Source: Salvator merianae (Eukaryota; Chordata; Lepidosauria; Squamata; Teiidae). From it: DNA of 64,000 nucleotides. Each line of letters opens with the position of its first letter. Position 1 is the first letter of the stretch. Of this stretch, positions 22,930 through 36,329 are shown one piece after another. The stretch is from assembly GCA_003586115.2 (NCBI GenBank), contig QVOM02000103.1, positions 2,914,001 to 2,978,000 of the forward strand, written 5' to 3'. Both the position numbers and the translations under genes were made by a program. Under the pieces are notes generated by a model, which was not told where the DNA came from, did not search any database, and saw nothing but the letters and a program-made list of their open reading frames with translations.

Positions 22930-23152
22930 GGGTCCAGTCACACCTAAGTTTTAATCCAGCTTCAGTCCACTTTTAGACTGAAAGAACTCATCAGCAAAGT
23001 GACTGATCATTTTCTTTCCACATTATCTAACCCACAGGTAGATTTTCTGAGTTAAATAAGACTGAAAGAAAACATCTCATTACTTCACTGATGTGTTTTC
23101 GCAGTCTGAAAGTGAACCAAAGCCAGATGAAAACTTAGGTATGACTGGGCCC
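22930..23152. mobile_element. 223-bp palindromic MITE, copy 2
   Basis: It begins GGGTCCAGTCACACCTAAG and ends TATGACTGGGCCC, flanked by CAA (22927-22929 and 23153-23155). It has the same length and layout as 20696-20918, including TTTCTTTCCACATTATCTAA and ACTTCACTGATGTGTT. No coding capacity. Confidence 0.87.
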
Positions 23153-23155
23153 CAA

Positions 23156-25910
23156 GTTCATGGGAATTTCAGTAACTTCTCAACTTCAAGTACTCTGACC
23201 AATTTTAGACAAGGGTGGCATCTAGCCATCTTCTGCAAGAGGACTCCAAGATTCTATATGCATTGTCTCCTGAAAGTGCACCTAAAAGTCTTGATAGGTG
23301 GAGAAAAAGAAAAGCAGAATAACAGATTGGGGAAGGCAGGACAATCCATGCATTATTGAGGGGAAGTCATTCCAAGGGGCAAGAATCCAGCATGTATTAT
23401 GTCACATCATCATCTCTGGTCAATCTCCATAGTGGGCACTTCCCCCAATCCCTTGCATGAGCACAACCCTGATCATAGACAGCTTTTTGAATGTGTCACA
23501 AGGAACTTCCACTGATATTTACATTATTTGTAGTACAAGCCCATCAGAGGACAAGCAACAAGAAGGTCTGGCATGTATAAAACCCTAATTAATCATTGAA
23601 ATCTTATTCACTTTGAATTATTGATAAAATCCTTGAAATTATTGACAAGACTTTCCCCTTAAAGTAGTGCCACTCACTGCTTCTGGCTGTCAAGATTGCA
23701 GCCAGGGTACTGTCATTCACCAGTTGCATTCTGATGGCTGGGATGGAATCATCAACCTCAGGAAATCTCTTAAGAGACTTATAATGGCATGGAGATGGGA
23801 CAAGTGTTGATCCATGTGGACTCTACACTTGTCCAGCACACCAAATATTCTATTGGAGATCAGGGACACATACATCCTTCCCCATTACAGCATATGCATA
23901 GTACCATAAAGGCATACTCCCATTGTTGCAAATTCACATGCAACTGAGTGAAATGTTGACTGCACTCACATGCAATAAAAAATAGGATCTCAAAGGGAGC
24001 TTAGAGGTGGTACTGGTTGTACTCAGTGTACTCATCCCACCTCTAATGTATATTAAAGGCCAGGAAATTCACTTCCAAAACCCATTGAAGGTGGTTTAGA
24101 GGTAGATTGGAGTTGGGATGTGAACACTAGTGTCACACTTCTATACTGCCTTTAAGCTGCTTTTTTGTTGCATGTGAATGCATCCATAGTTCATGCATTC
24201 AAACACAGTGCGTACATACTGTGCATACTGAGTTTACTTAATAAATGCAGCCATCATAAGCAATGAAAAAAGTGTTGTGCATAGAAAACATTAATGCATG
24301 GGTCATATTTTGAATCATATTCAAAAGATGGCAATTCTTTATGATTTGAAAAAAAAAAGAATCTATGAAAAGTTTAGACAGGACGGTTTTTAAAATTTCC
24401 ATTTGAACATGGAAATCTTTCAAAACTCTCCCAACGTAAAGTTCACGTTGAGATCCTGTAGCCTTTAATAAGACCATGAAGATGAAACCATGATTTTTTT
24501 TTAGCATCTCCAGATTGCTGACAACACATAAGCTGGTTTTGCTCTCACTCTTTGTTCTCTTTTTTGTTGATTTAGAAAGATAACTAGGGACTTTATTGAG
24601 TAAATGGTGCCTTCCAGTTCTGTGACAGTATATTTCTAATATTGATTGTGGGATATTTGAATTGAGAGCAGTTCTTCAACTTATTCCAGACCAGGCTGCT
24701 AATTTTTTTAAAATAATGGCTTTGCTGATGTTTGGGAGCAATGAATCCAGTTCTTGTAGCTGGATCAGATGGTGATGAAGAGCCTTTCTAGACTGGTGTA
24801 GCCTTTTCCTGAAGTTTCCTGCCTTTTCCTGGCTTCTGCTATGTTTTTTTTTTTAAATCCTAAATTTATTTAACACTCGATGTGGGGGCCAGCCTTCTTG
24901 AATTTTTGCAGAGGGTTAGGCATAATGTGAGATAAACGCTCCTTTCCAGATTGGAATTTGTGAAGGAAGGAAGGGAGGGAGGACATGTATATAGTGTATA
25001 TTATAGAAATATGTGGATGGTTTTCAAAAACAGAAATAATTTAAAAGGAGGAGGGAAATATTAAAGTTTAATTTACCTGTGTCTGCTCCCTTGCACCTTA
25101 TATCGTCTAGTGATGGCTAACTTATAACTACATCTGCGTATCTTATTCGCAAATGTGTTTTCTCATAGAATAGCGGAATCCTTCATTCTTACCATTCTTC
25201 CCTTACCCCTCCCCATGTTGTTAACTTTCTTTTAAAAAGAAAAAGAAAAAACAATCCTTTTATTTGGAATGGAGCACATATGACCATACTTTAACTTACG
25301 TTTTACGATAATATATATATTTGGACAAAAGTTTACATGCTTTTCTGATCCTTTAGTTGCTTTTATGCTACCAGGCCCTTCTGTATTATTGAAAGTGCTG
25401 TTTTCCTTGTTGTTAACTTCCTCATCCTCTGCTCCAACAGTGCCATAGGGCATAAAGCTTTACTATTGTGATACCAACACTAGTACTCTTCTTGCTGTTT
25501 GCTCACCAGCACGCACCAGAATTTCTAAGTCTGCCGAAGACATATTATTACTCCAGTTAATTTTAAGAGGGGGAAAGAGAAAGATTTCACTGTGGCAATG
25601 GCACTTCTTTCTCCCTAGGATACTTCCAAAGTTGCTTTGCTTTCTGGGATTCTACTATTTCATGCCTGGGACTTTCTGGAAAAATGGCTGTGTCTGCTGA
25701 GAACTGCCCCATCCCTAAGCACTTAACTGGTAGAAAATTGCTTCTTCTGACAGCATCCATTCAGTAGCTAAAGCCAACTTTTGCCAAAGTTTATTGCTCT
25801 TAGGAGTGACATTCTGAGTTTTGTTTTTGTTTTTTCCCCACATCTTAGAGGAAACCATTAGTCCAGAAATCTGCACTCACATTTGATGTTGTGTTGCCAT
25901 TGTATCCATA
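23156..25910. other. No gene recognised
   Basis: About 2.7 kb of ordinary to AT-rich DNA. Short GGAA-type run near 24964-24982; T-run near 24844. No convincing repeat ends or exons. Confidence 0.4.
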
Positions 25911-25913
25911 TAA

Positions 25914-26375
25914 GGCCCTATCTACACTTACCTTTAGGCTGGAAAAAGAGCTTCTGAGTCTCATCAACCTGCACATTAGCCTGGACCTATAGGGCCCTAT
26001 CCCTACTAGCTCACACTGTCCACACTGGACAGAGCATGATCCCAATCAGCGAGGTTTGCAGACCTGTTTGAATGGGTCTACCAGTGGACTAACAGATCCT
26101 CTCCTAGAACACAGAGATGGGCAGAAGGCATTCCTCCATGTTCAGGACTACTGGGGAATTCATTTTGGTGGCACACCAAAACTCTCGGACTATCTGGTGG
26201 TTGCTGGCCCCAAAGTCTGTGCAAGTTTTGTGGCTAGGCTGGGAACCAGTCTGAATTTGTGCCATCATGTAGATGGTGCTGTCCACGACCATGCCTTTCC
26301 ATGGTCTGAAGCAGTGGGCCTGGCTGATCCAAACCCACTGGTTCAAACCATGATCTTCTCAGTGTAAAAAGATCC
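25914..26375. mobile_element. Decayed non-autonomous DNA element (family C-like)
   Basis: The left end is GGCCCTATCTACACTTACC. The right end, reverse-complemented, is GGATCTTTTTACACTGAG. A second terminus-like GGGCCCTATCCCTACTAGC occurs inside at about 25991. Several internal phrases (CAGATGGTGCTGT-like, GCAAGTTTTGTGGCTAG-like, CATTTTGGTGGCACACCAAA) correspond to the element around 63290-63712. The flanks TAA and GAA match at two of three bases. Confidence 0.5.
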
Positions 26376-29300
26376 GAAGTGTGTGGAATTTTGTTTCATT
26401 TTGTTGCAGTGCTTTCACCCACTTTTGGTTTAAATTAACTTCATAGACCTTCTGGTTTACAATAGTTTAGAAATAAACAGATACAGGGTGTGATCAGACG
26501 GGCTCTTTTGGTTGACTTCTGGTCAAACAGAAGCTGCAGCATCCATAAAGTCCTTTGGGGAAGTTGCCTCTGCACTTCTCTGTGGCTGCCTGCGTCAGCT
26601 CTTCCATATTTGGCTTTTCTGTATTTTTGGGTCTCCTTGGGGAGCACCTCAGCCAATCAGAGCCTTGCAGGAACCCATGGGACAATAGCATAAGAAGGGA
26701 GGTATGTGAGCGAGCTCTTGCCAGAGTGGGGAAACTTTTCAAATTCCCTGCCTTCTGTACATAAAAAAAGACTTTAATAGCGAGGTGTGGGAGAAAGTCC
26801 CTTGCTACTAAAGTCCACTGTGCTTTTTTTAATTACAGAAGGAAAGGGGGTTGAAATGTTTCCCTATGCCGGCAAATCTCTCCCTTGCCTTTTCTCCCTG
26901 CACCGGCAAATCTCTCCCTTTGCTCTTAGTTAAAAGCTTCAGTTCACCTGAGGCATCCACTTCCTGCCTCTCTGCAGAAACAGTTTCCATTCAGTTCCTT
27001 AACTGCTAGGGTTTTTCTCTTTCCAAATGAAATGTCTCCCTCTCTGCCCTCTGCTCCAATTCCCCAAGGCATTGCTGAAGCAGAGAATAAGGGAGACGAT
27101 GAGAAAAACCCTGGCAGTTAAGGAGTTAAGGACTTGGAAAACCTCTTCAGCAGAGAGGCGGGGAGTGGCCAATCAGTGAGCAGCTCCCTTTGCAGGCTGT
27201 GACCTTAGATCGCTGAATCACCTCATCAGTAAGTGTATGTGGAAGTGTATGTGGAAGGCTTTTTCGCTCCTTTTATGCAGGCGATTTTAAAAATCATTAG
27301 TCTGAACACACCCACAGATACATAAACAGAATAAAACAAAAAGTAAGAAAAATATGAAAAAGGTCTTCAGAGAAGGCATAGCCTGAAAAGTATCACTTCA
27401 GGCTGCAAGGAGGTCTTATATAAAAGGATGCCTACTCAACATTTTCCCACTTACCAAACTACCACAACAAGAGAATAGACAAAAGTGGGACCATTCCTCT
27501 CATGTGAAGATATTTTTCATGAAGGAACATTCTTATCTGTAGACTGAGATAATAAAATGCCATATAGGAGCAAATTTCCTGCCTAGGGCTGTGGTCCTCA
27601 TGGCAGTGATAGCAGACATTTAGGGTCAGGTGCTCCATGCAAGCACTCTCTTCCCCACATTGCCAAGTGCTCCCTCTGGGATCTGAGGGGGATGGCAGAT
27701 GCTGTGGACAAGTAACTGGCACCTTAGAGGGGTGATGCATTGTTTCATGGGAGTCTTATGCCACTGAACATGTATACTCAAGTCTTCAGACAGTTAAATG
27801 AGGCATCTTGGAACACATGTGGAGTCAAAGGACCCTTTTACACTGACTAGGTTAGAATGCTATAATTATACCATTCAAAGCTGGTCAAGACCCAGTGGTG
27901 TGGTGGCCATTAGCACTGCAAGTGCTAGAATTGCCCTGTACTGGACCTCTAGCACTCATGGTACAAATGCATCCCTCTTGCCATGACAGCAGCAGAGGAA
28001 ACACCAAGCAGGATGTGTCACACAACTGTGCTGCCACAGCCGTGCCACACTACACCACAGCCTCACAGAATTCACACCTGGAAGCAGGTGTGAATGCTGT
28101 TGACCTGGAGCAATCCAGTAGAATTCAGGAGCAGCTGCAAATGTTCCTAGATGCTGAGGCTGCCATGGAGTGCGGATGCACTTTGCTAGTGAGTGTGCAG
28201 ATGCTCACTAGCAAGTAAGTGCAAACAGGCCTAGTTAAAACAGGAGCCAGAAATTGCTTACACTCCAAAGATTAGGATGCAGAGAAGAGGAATTAGTGCT
28301 TTCAGTAGAACTGCTTTCCTCTGCTTTATAGGCACTAGTCTTTTCTTAAATTTCTTAATCCAGATTTCCTGTTTGGGACTGTGGAACACAGTCCACCATA
28401 TCATGTATGTGGTGCCTTCTATTGAACTGCGACTTTCTAATAGGAGTGTTACTCCTTTTCTCTCTCATTCTCTCTCATTCTTTGGGTAATAATGAATTTT
28501 ATGCCCATGTGTTTCTGTTCCTTTGTCTATTTTTAATTCAAATATGTACAAGCTTTTTAAATACAGACTCCCAGGTGTCAGTTGCTGCCTCAACTCCCTT
28601 TTCTATCCTCTATTGTTCTCTTAATTGTTACTTCAAAACAATTAGCTGGGCATTCATATGCAAATTAATGCAAATGAACAGGGGGATTGGGTGGGAGCGT
28701 ATACCACCACTTGTTAATTTCTACTTCAAGGTCTGCTAGTAGAAACAAGAAAATTGCTTAACAATGTCTTTTTCCCTGGGCTCTAAAGGGTGTTGTCTTC
28801 AAGAAATTTGCCTTCCTGCTGTCTCTGCAATTGCTGGGAGTCTGCTGTTCACTTGGTCAGAATGTAGTTCTCTTCTTTTGTCATGGAGGCTCTTGCAAAA
28901 CTTCTCCATGTTTATTGACCTTGTCCTTGCTCAAGTAAGTGTCTACACAACCACTGGTAGGATCTAATAAAATAATAATCTCAATATTCATCAGGAAAAA
29001 TGTACTCATTAGATAGAAAATCTTGCCTTTCCACAGCCAAATCAAAACTTCCATAATTTATGAAAAGATCATCTCTTATCCTTGCATTTTTGTGCTACAG
29101 ATAAAGAAGATGTAATGACTGATGTGCTGCATCTCCGTGAATAAAATTCTAGGGAGATTTTCTCAGCTGCCAAGATAAATCGGATCTCTTTCAGAGGGGT
29201 TGCAGCCTATTGTGGAAAGTTGAATTACTATTTCAGGCTCTGCATAGTGTAACATCATATGAAAAGCAACAGATTAACATAGTGTTCAAAGGGTATTTAG

Positions 29301-29629
29301 AAAGTATGCAATATACCTTCAGAAATGTATAATCAAGAATGCAATCATAGTCTGTGCACAAGAAAAGAGAATCACGGCCATCAGAGGCCAAGTCTTTGAC
29401 CCCATCATGCGTAACCTATGATTCTAAATATACATTGAAAAATACCATGGTGTTCTAGCAAGCATCCACTACACTTGAATCAGATTGTCTGGTTTACTTA
29501 AGATCCAGGAGGTAATATAGTTAGACTATGGATCCTGCCTTACATGAAATTCTCAAGTTCTTGCCTAGCTGAGCTGTCAGCTTTACCTAGGCCCATGCTT
29601 CTGAATAATTAGATTTTTCTTTTCTTTTT
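26376..29629. other. No gene; one possible decayed MITE at 27825-28235
   Basis: Most of this stretch is unrecognised. The part 27825-28235 begins GGACCCTTTTACACTGAC and ends near GTAAGTGCAAACAGGCC, again the CACTTA-type inverted terminus, so it is probably another old MITE. No exon was supported. Confidence 0.4.
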
Positions 29630-29720
29630 TCCCCCTCTTTCTTTTCCTCTTTCTTTTCCTCTTCCTTCCTTCGTTCCTTCCTTCCTTCCTTCCTTCCTTC
29701 CTTCCTTCCTTCCTTCCTTT
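29630..29720. repeat. (CTTC)n pyrimidine-rich microsatellite
   Basis: TTTCCTCTTTC units pass into about sixteen CTTC units. Confidence 0.95.
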
Positions 29721-29950
29721 TTTTATCTAATCTATTACCTTCTATCATCTATCTATTTTATTCATGATGGTAAATATGAATCAAGGAACAGAGCTGGAAG
29801 TAGAAACTATGGGTAGGAAGGCTAGATCAATTGTTTGAATGGCACTTTTCTTCTGCCTCAGTTTTGGAGTAGTAAAAGTGATATGAAGGCATTGGGAAGG
29901 GTGATGATTCAAATGTCAACTCAGCTCTATCATGTGGAACAAAAGACACT

Positions 29951-30245
29951 GAGCCTTTTTGCATTTAGAATCATACCATTCTAAGGTGGAATAGACCATA
30001 CAATGCAGGCATGGTCTGCACTGCAGAATCCTAATTACTTACCTGAAGCAGGCTACCGGCATTCATGGGGTGAATGCCAGTAGCCTTATCCAGTCCTGAC
30101 CATGGTCGTGGCCAGGAAGTGTCTGGCCACTATCATGGCAACCAGCAGGCCCACAGAGCATACAGGCTTGTGCAGGTGTGATGAGCTGATTGCACAGGCA
30201 CAATCAGGTGATTGTGCAGGCATGTCCAGTGCATTGCACTGTCAT
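29951..30245. mobile_element. Truncated MITE related to 50446-52157
   Basis: The segment shares ordered phrases with 50450-50745: CTGAAGCAG, GAATGCCAGTAGCC, GAAGTGTCTGGCC-like, GAGCTGATTGCACAGG and CAATCAGGTGATTG. The right part of the element is missing and an L2-like tail follows directly at 30246, so the two may have been joined by insertion or deletion. Confidence 0.6.
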
Positions 30246-30308
30246 GGATGCTGTGACCTGTCTTGAGACCTCTGGGTATAGGGTGGGATAGAAATATAAA
30301 TAAATTCT
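30246..30308 (+). mobile_element. L2-like LINE 3' end
   Basis: CCTGTCTTGAGACCTCTGGG, then GGTGGGATAGAAATATAAAT. This matches the tail seen on the minus strand at 58290-58360 (CCTGAGACCTTCAGGTATAG). Only the 3' terminus is preserved. Confidence 0.65.
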
Positions 30309-33300
30309 AGGAATCTGATGCTTTTTTAATAAGAAAATTGAACTTGATCTTAGGATTCAACCACAGCATTTTGATTAAATATATTTTTTAAAAAATGAAT
30401 GAATGAATGAATGAATGAATTGTGAAATCTCAGTGGGGAAGGGATGCTTAGGAGAAAATCTTCATGCCAATGTTAAAAATCTTTAAGCCAAGAAAAAAGG
30501 AATAGAATTTATGCACATATTGGTTGGATATTTTTTCCTTGGGAGAATTTCAGAGAGTTTTTTGGGTGATTCATTCTCTAGCAGCCTTCTATGTCTCTTT
30601 ATATTCAATTTTGTTTACACAGAGTAGCCATTTTGTACTTCATTACTGTTTTATGGGGGCAGACAACCTGTGGTTCTGTTTGATCTGTACTGCACCCTAT
30701 CATATATATAGGTATAATCCTTTGCAACAATCTTGACCTTGAACAAATACTCCAGAATCTGGTTGAAAGGCAATACATAAATAAATGCTAGAAGGGATCT
30801 TTAATTATAATAGCTCTATTCTTACCTTCCTTAAAACTGAGGGTATAAATTGATGTATTTGTCTTCATTACAGCAGAAGCACCTGTGGAAAGTTGGAAGG
30901 TACTGGACGAACAAATGTATCATGCCAGCAGCCAGCGTCCTTACTGTAGCCTTGTCATACCTCACCAACTAATATATTTTATCTTCATATCAAACTGAAA
31001 TAGGGCAGATTTCTGCCATTTAAAATGGAAAATAGAATACATCCATCTTACAGAGATTACAAATGGCTGTCCATTGGCAAGACTTGAGCAAAGATGAACA
31101 TTGTCACACTGGTCCAGCAAAGGAAATATATGGCAGTGTGAAAGCAGATTGCAAGCCCAGAGTGTTTTACTGGATGAGTAATGAGGGATGGAGAAGTGGA
31201 GGAGAATCTCTGTTGTAAAACACATGTAGATGTATTTCCACTCCCACTCCCCAAGTTAGTCTATAGTGTGCCTATATTCAATCCCAGTCTTTGTGAGAAG
31301 AGCTCAGAGTAACTCACAAACAGTGCTCATACTATTTCTTCCTATTCAGTGTACTGGAATGACACATTATATACCTATAAGGAAGGGTGGAGTCCATACC
31401 TGGATGTTTTCATTTTGTACTCATCTGATGCTAAAATAAAATCTGAAAGCTTGAACGGTGAAGGTAGAAGAAAAGAACAGTTGCTAAAGAAAGAAGAGAT
31501 ACAGAGGTTGCTTCCACATGGTCCATAGGACTGCAATAGCTAGGATTGGGGTATGTTGGTGGCTTTGCCATGCCAGAGCGCTCACTAGGGGGCATGACCT
31601 GGAGAACGACATTAGTTGCATGGGCCTCCTGGCAACTCTGGAATGGGGGAAAATTTGTTCCCCTGCTCTGGGATAGGACAGTGACTCACCCCATCCCTGA
31701 GGTGATTGTTGTGAAGCAGGTTTCATATCATGTGCCAAGGCATATACTACAAAAGTTGCCAAAGATATCAACAGACATTGAGATAAACATTTATTTGGCT
31801 ATGAATTCCATTTGTACATGAAAAACTATTTGCAAATATCTCTGGGGACAAAAATGAGAGTTGTTGACATTTATGGAGAAACCCAAGCATTTAATGCAGC
31901 TTATATCCAAATGGAAAAGACCACAAAGTGGGAAACAGCTCAGTGGTTGGAGAACTGAACAGAAATAATCCACACTATTATGTTTTATTACAGAGCCTTA
32001 CAAACACTCCTGAAAGGCCAACAGGAATAAGATCAACAAAAATAAGGACCTTCAGTGACGTGGAAGTACATTTAAAAGGGGCGACATTCACAGCTAATTC
32101 AGAGTTTAAACTTACAATGACCTGTGGAAGAGCAAGCCGAAATTTCAAGACTGAAAACGATAATAGCCTTTAATCTAATATTTTACAAGGGTTTTGCTTC
32201 TAACACATATGAGTGGCTTTGTATCATTTCTTCCTTTCACTCAGACAGTGAGAACAACAAAGTTGTACTGTAGTTTCCAGGTCTCAGAACCCCCCATTCC
32301 TTGAGTACCGCCAGTATTTGATGACAATGGCACCTCAGGCCCTAGCTATAATCAGTCCCTCTCAGAAGATGAGACTATGTCAATTCTGCCAAAGAAGAAG
32401 CAAAGAAGAAGCAATGAAGGGTTACTAAGAAAGAAGAACATTGCAGAAGTGCAAGAGTGGCAGAAAAGAGGCAGAACTTTTCAAGACACCCAACTCTGAT
32501 AATGAGCCTTGACAAGCTCCAGATGCAGACCAGCTTAAATACCCAGCATATTGACAACTTGCCTCTGTTAGCAAAGTTGCCACACAGTGTGTTCTTGCTG
32601 TATTTTCTTTTGTTACTGTTTTCCTTCCTTCCTTCTAGCTGATAACGAATTTTGTTTACTCCCTTGGATTCTGGTGTTATTTGGAAAACTTTTGCACAGC
32701 AAGTAAGCAACAAATCTGAGAAAGATACTTTACTGTGTTGCAACTTAAGTCGTGGCTGGTTGCTGGAGCAACATCATACTCTAGTTTAGATGGACTTATT
32801 TTTGAAATCAGGGCTACAGGTGTCCCAAACTGATTTGTTGTAAAGCTGGATTGATCCAAACAGGGTGGGTAGACCAGTCTGAATCCAACGTGAACACTCT
32901 GTCGGTTTGAGAGGGCAAGTTTAAACTTGGTATGGACGAAAAGGCGATCAAAGAAACCAGTCAAACCACCAAGTTTTAGTTCAAATGCTTCGGTTTTCAT
33001 TTTCCTCCCCTTTAAAGGGCTTTTCGCATCTATTCTTGCTTTCTTTTGGGTGAGGAATGCAGTTGAACAGTCTCAAACAGGTTTGAACTGAACACCTTGC
33101 CTGTTCAAAGGGGAAGTCTGATTTCAAATGAAACCAAGGGGTGTTTGGTTCAATTTGAACAGGGGCGGCCAGCCCATGAGTGCGTTGGAGCACCGATCAC
33201 TCAAGCTCACTCCCACCCTAGGAATTCAAGCTCTGCTTCATTGAAAATAATACTTTTTATTTCAACCAATAAAATTTTTGTTTGGGCAAGTGGCAACTTG

Positions 33301-33472
33301 CAATTGACCTAAACAGCAAAAAAAAAGAGCTATTTTGTGGTTCGTTGCTGCAATCCAATTATATTTGTCTGTTTATTGCATGTAATCTCTTAGCTCCTCC
33401 TCCCCTTCTCCTAAATCTGAAAAAGGCAGAGGCTTTTATTTTGTTAAGGAGGAGTTTCTTCTTGTTAAAAAA
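30309..33472. other. No gene; short (GAAT)n run
   Basis: A (GAAT)n tract lies at 30395-30420. Part of 31500-31760 has the composition of the old non-autonomous repeats near 1860 and 4315. The AT-rich 32780-33170 stretch contains several GTTTGAAC/GTTCAAAT-type inverted words and may be an old fold-back element. No exon was supported. Confidence 0.4.
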
Positions 33473-34203
33473 AAACTGAGAAGAAAGAAGGCGGTGGCGA
33501 GAGAGGCAAGGAAGAGAATGAGAGAAAGCATGCTTTATTTGTTTTTATTTACTCCAAGAGTGGCTCTCTTGCCACCACCAATCTGTCTTTGCAGAGCAGA
33601 TCAGCCTCCCACCTTAAAATAAAAAAAAAACGGCGGGCGATGGTGGTGCTGGTGTGCACATGGGCTGCTTGCTGGAGGTTGCAGCTTGTAGCAGCCGAAG
33701 CTCTCCAAGCAAACCGGGTCTCCTTCCCTTCCCTTCCCTTTCATCTTATTTAGCAGGTATGCTGGCAGCTTTGACTCCTCTCTCTCTCTCTATCTCCCCC
33801 TCTCCCTCTCTCCCTCCCTCTGGCAGAGTAAAGAGCTCCTTTTTTCCCCCTCTGTAGTAGCCTCGACCTCTCTTCCCTAAGCTCCCTGGTCTGGATGCTG
33901 CTACTTCTCCGCTCCAAAACTGAGGGAAAAAAGAAGGAGGTGAGAGAGACAAGGAGGAGAATTTGTTTGTTTTTATTTACTTCAAGAGTTGAAAGAGATG
34001 GCAGCTCCATTGCCGCCACCAATCTGCCTTTGCAGAGCAGATCAGCCTCCCACCTTAAACAGAAAAGGCGGGTGATGGCTGCGGCGCCGTGCACATGGTC
34101 TGCTTGCTGGAGCTTGCTGCTTGTAGCAGCCGAAGATCTCCAGGCAAGCCCAGCCTCCTTTCCTTCCCTGTCAGCTGGTCTAGCAGGTAGGTTGGCAGCT
34201 TTA
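33473..34203. repeat. Two direct repeat units of about 430-440 bp, second interrupted by CR1
   Basis: Unit 1 (about 33473-33915) and unit 2 (about 33916-34203) both run AAAACTGAG, TTTTTATTTACT, GCAGAGCAGATCAGCCTCCC, GCTTGCTGGAG and TAGCAGGTA to GGCAGCTTT. After GGCAGCTTT unit 1 continues with a CT-rich stretch and CTCCCTGGTCTGGATGCTGC; unit 2 is cut by the CR1 3' end. Related sequence (TAGTAGCC, GAGCTCCCTGGTCAGGCTGC) reappears at about 40790-40905, beyond the CR1. A likely reading is an ancestral tandem repeat with CR1 in its second unit. Alternatively the units are CR1 leader sequence from an older tandem copy. Confidence 0.7.
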
Positions 34204-34457
34204 GAACATAACATAACATAAGAACATAAGAGGAGCCTTGCTGGATCAGGCCACGACCCATTTAGTCCAGCATTCTGTTTCACAAAGTGCCCCACCAATT
34301 GCTTCTGGGCATTCTCAAACAGAAGATAAAGGCAAAACCTTCACCTGCTCTTGACTCCCTGCAAATGGTTTTACAGACATCCTGCCTGTCTTTCCAACCT
34401 GGAGGCAGTACCTAGGCATCCATTCCAGTAGCCACTGATACACCTGACCTCCATGAA

Positions 34458-36176
34458 TCATTCCAATCCCTTCTTAAAGCCATCCAGGCTGATGGCTGTC
34501 ACCACCTCATCCGGTAATAAATTCCACAGACTGATGACCCTCTGGGTGAAAAAATACTTCCCCTTGTCAGTCCTAACTCTCCTACCCATCAACTTCAGAG
34601 AGTGTCCCCTTGCACTAGTGTTGTGTGTGAGAGAAAAAAACTTCTCTTTATCCACCTTATCCATACCGTGCATGATTTTATAAACTTCAATCAGGTCTCC
34701 TCTTAAACGCCACTTTTCAAGGCTGAAGAGGCCAAGGCGTTGCAGCCTGATTTCGTAAGGAAGGTGTTCCAGCCCCTTGATCATTCTGGTTGCCCTTTTT
34801 TGCACCTTCTCCAATTCCACAATATCCTTTCGGAGGTGAGGTAACCAGAATTGTACACAATATTCCAAGTGTGGCCTCACCATAGATTTGCAAAGTGGCA
34901 CAATGACACTTGCCGACTTGTTTTCTATTTCCTTCCTTATTACCCCTAGCACTGAATTTGCTTTTTTCACTGCCGCTGCACACTGGGTTGACACCTTCAT
35001 TGAGCTGTCTACCAGAACCCCAAGATCCTTTTCCTGGTCTGTCACAGAAAGTTTGGCCCCCATCAGTTTATAGGTATAATTGGGGTTCTTTGTCCTGATG
35101 TGTATCACTTTGCATTTGCGAAGATTGAAGTGCATTTGCCACTTCGTTGCCCACTCACCCAATGTCAGGAGATCCCTCTGGAGCTTTTTACAATCACTTT
35201 CAGTTTTTACTACCCTGAACAATTTAGTGCCATCAGCAAACTTTGCTAACTCAGTACTTACCCCATGTCGAGTTCGTTTATGAATAAATTAAAAAGCAGG
35301 GGTCCTAATACTGAACCTTGCGGAACCCCACTTTTAACCTCTTCCCATTCTGAGAACTGACCATTTATTCCTACTCTCTGTTTCCTGTCCTTAAGCCAGT
35401 TACCAATCCAAGACATGACCTGTCCTCTTATTCCGTGACTGCTGAGTTTATTCAGGAGTCTTTGATGAGGGACTTTGTCAAAAGCTTTCTGAAAGTCCAG
35501 ATAGACAATGTCAACTGGGTCATCTTCATCCACGTGTTTATTAACACTTCCGAAGAATCCTAACAAGTTTGTAAGGCATGATTTACCTTTGCAGAAGCCA
35601 TGCTGATTTTCTTTCAGCAATGCTTGCTTTTCTATGTGTTTTGTAATTTTATCCTTAATTATGGCTTCCATCACTTTACCTGGAACTGATGTTAAGCTGA
35701 CTGGTCTGTAATTTCCTGGATCAACCCCTGGATCCATTTTTGAAGATTGGTGTCATATTTGCCACCCTCCAGTCTTCAGGCCCAGAGCCTGATTTTAGGG
35801 AAAGATTATATATTTTGGCTAGAAGCTCAGCAATTTCAAATGTGAGTTCTTTAAGAACTCTTGGGTGAATGCCATTAGGTCCTGGTGATTTGTTAGCATT
35901 TAGTTTATCAAGACAAGCAAGAACCTTCTCCTTGGTTACCACTATCTAACCTACTTCTTCTGACTCCTTCCCTGAAAGGATTGATTCAGCTGCTGGCATA
36001 TGCTCTCTATCCTCCTCAGTAAAAACAGAGGCAAAAAAATCATTTAGCCTTTCTGCAATCTCTATGTCCTCTGTAATTATCCCCTTCTGTTTATTATGAT
36101 CTAGTGGTCCAACTGCTTTTCTGGTTGGATTCCTACTTCTGATATACTTAAAGAATTTCTTGTTATTTCTCTTCAT
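34458..36176 (-). pseudogene. CR1 ORF2 reverse transcriptase domain (broken)
   Basis: Domain order on the minus strand: NKSPGPNGIHPRVLKE near 35890, [19 protein letters not shown] near 35700, [17 protein letters not shown] near 35500, [20 protein letters not shown] near 35300, then the catalytic box. That box reads KFADGTKL instead of FADD, so the second catalytic Asp has become Gly. The C-terminal part (35222-34458) includes [24 protein letters not shown] and GLWNLLPDEV-like SLWNLLPDEVV. Defects: a stop at about 35946, a shift near 35730 and a return shift near 35250. The rest of the frame is well kept, suggesting moderate age. Confidence 0.93.
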
Positions 36177-36329
36177 GTTCTTAGCAATGTGCTTCTCAAA
36201 GTTCTTCTTAGCATTCCTAATTGCTGCCTTGCATTGTTCTGCCAGAATTTGTGTTTCTTCCTGTTCTCCTCATTAAGACAAGCCTTCCATTTTCTGAATG
36301 CTCTTTCTTTGCTTTTAATGACTTCCCTT

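Noticed and set aside
33750..34298. 182-codon minus-strand frame
   Set aside because: It runs across CT-rich low-complexity sequence, the tandem repeat and the CR1 3' end; no coherent protein family.
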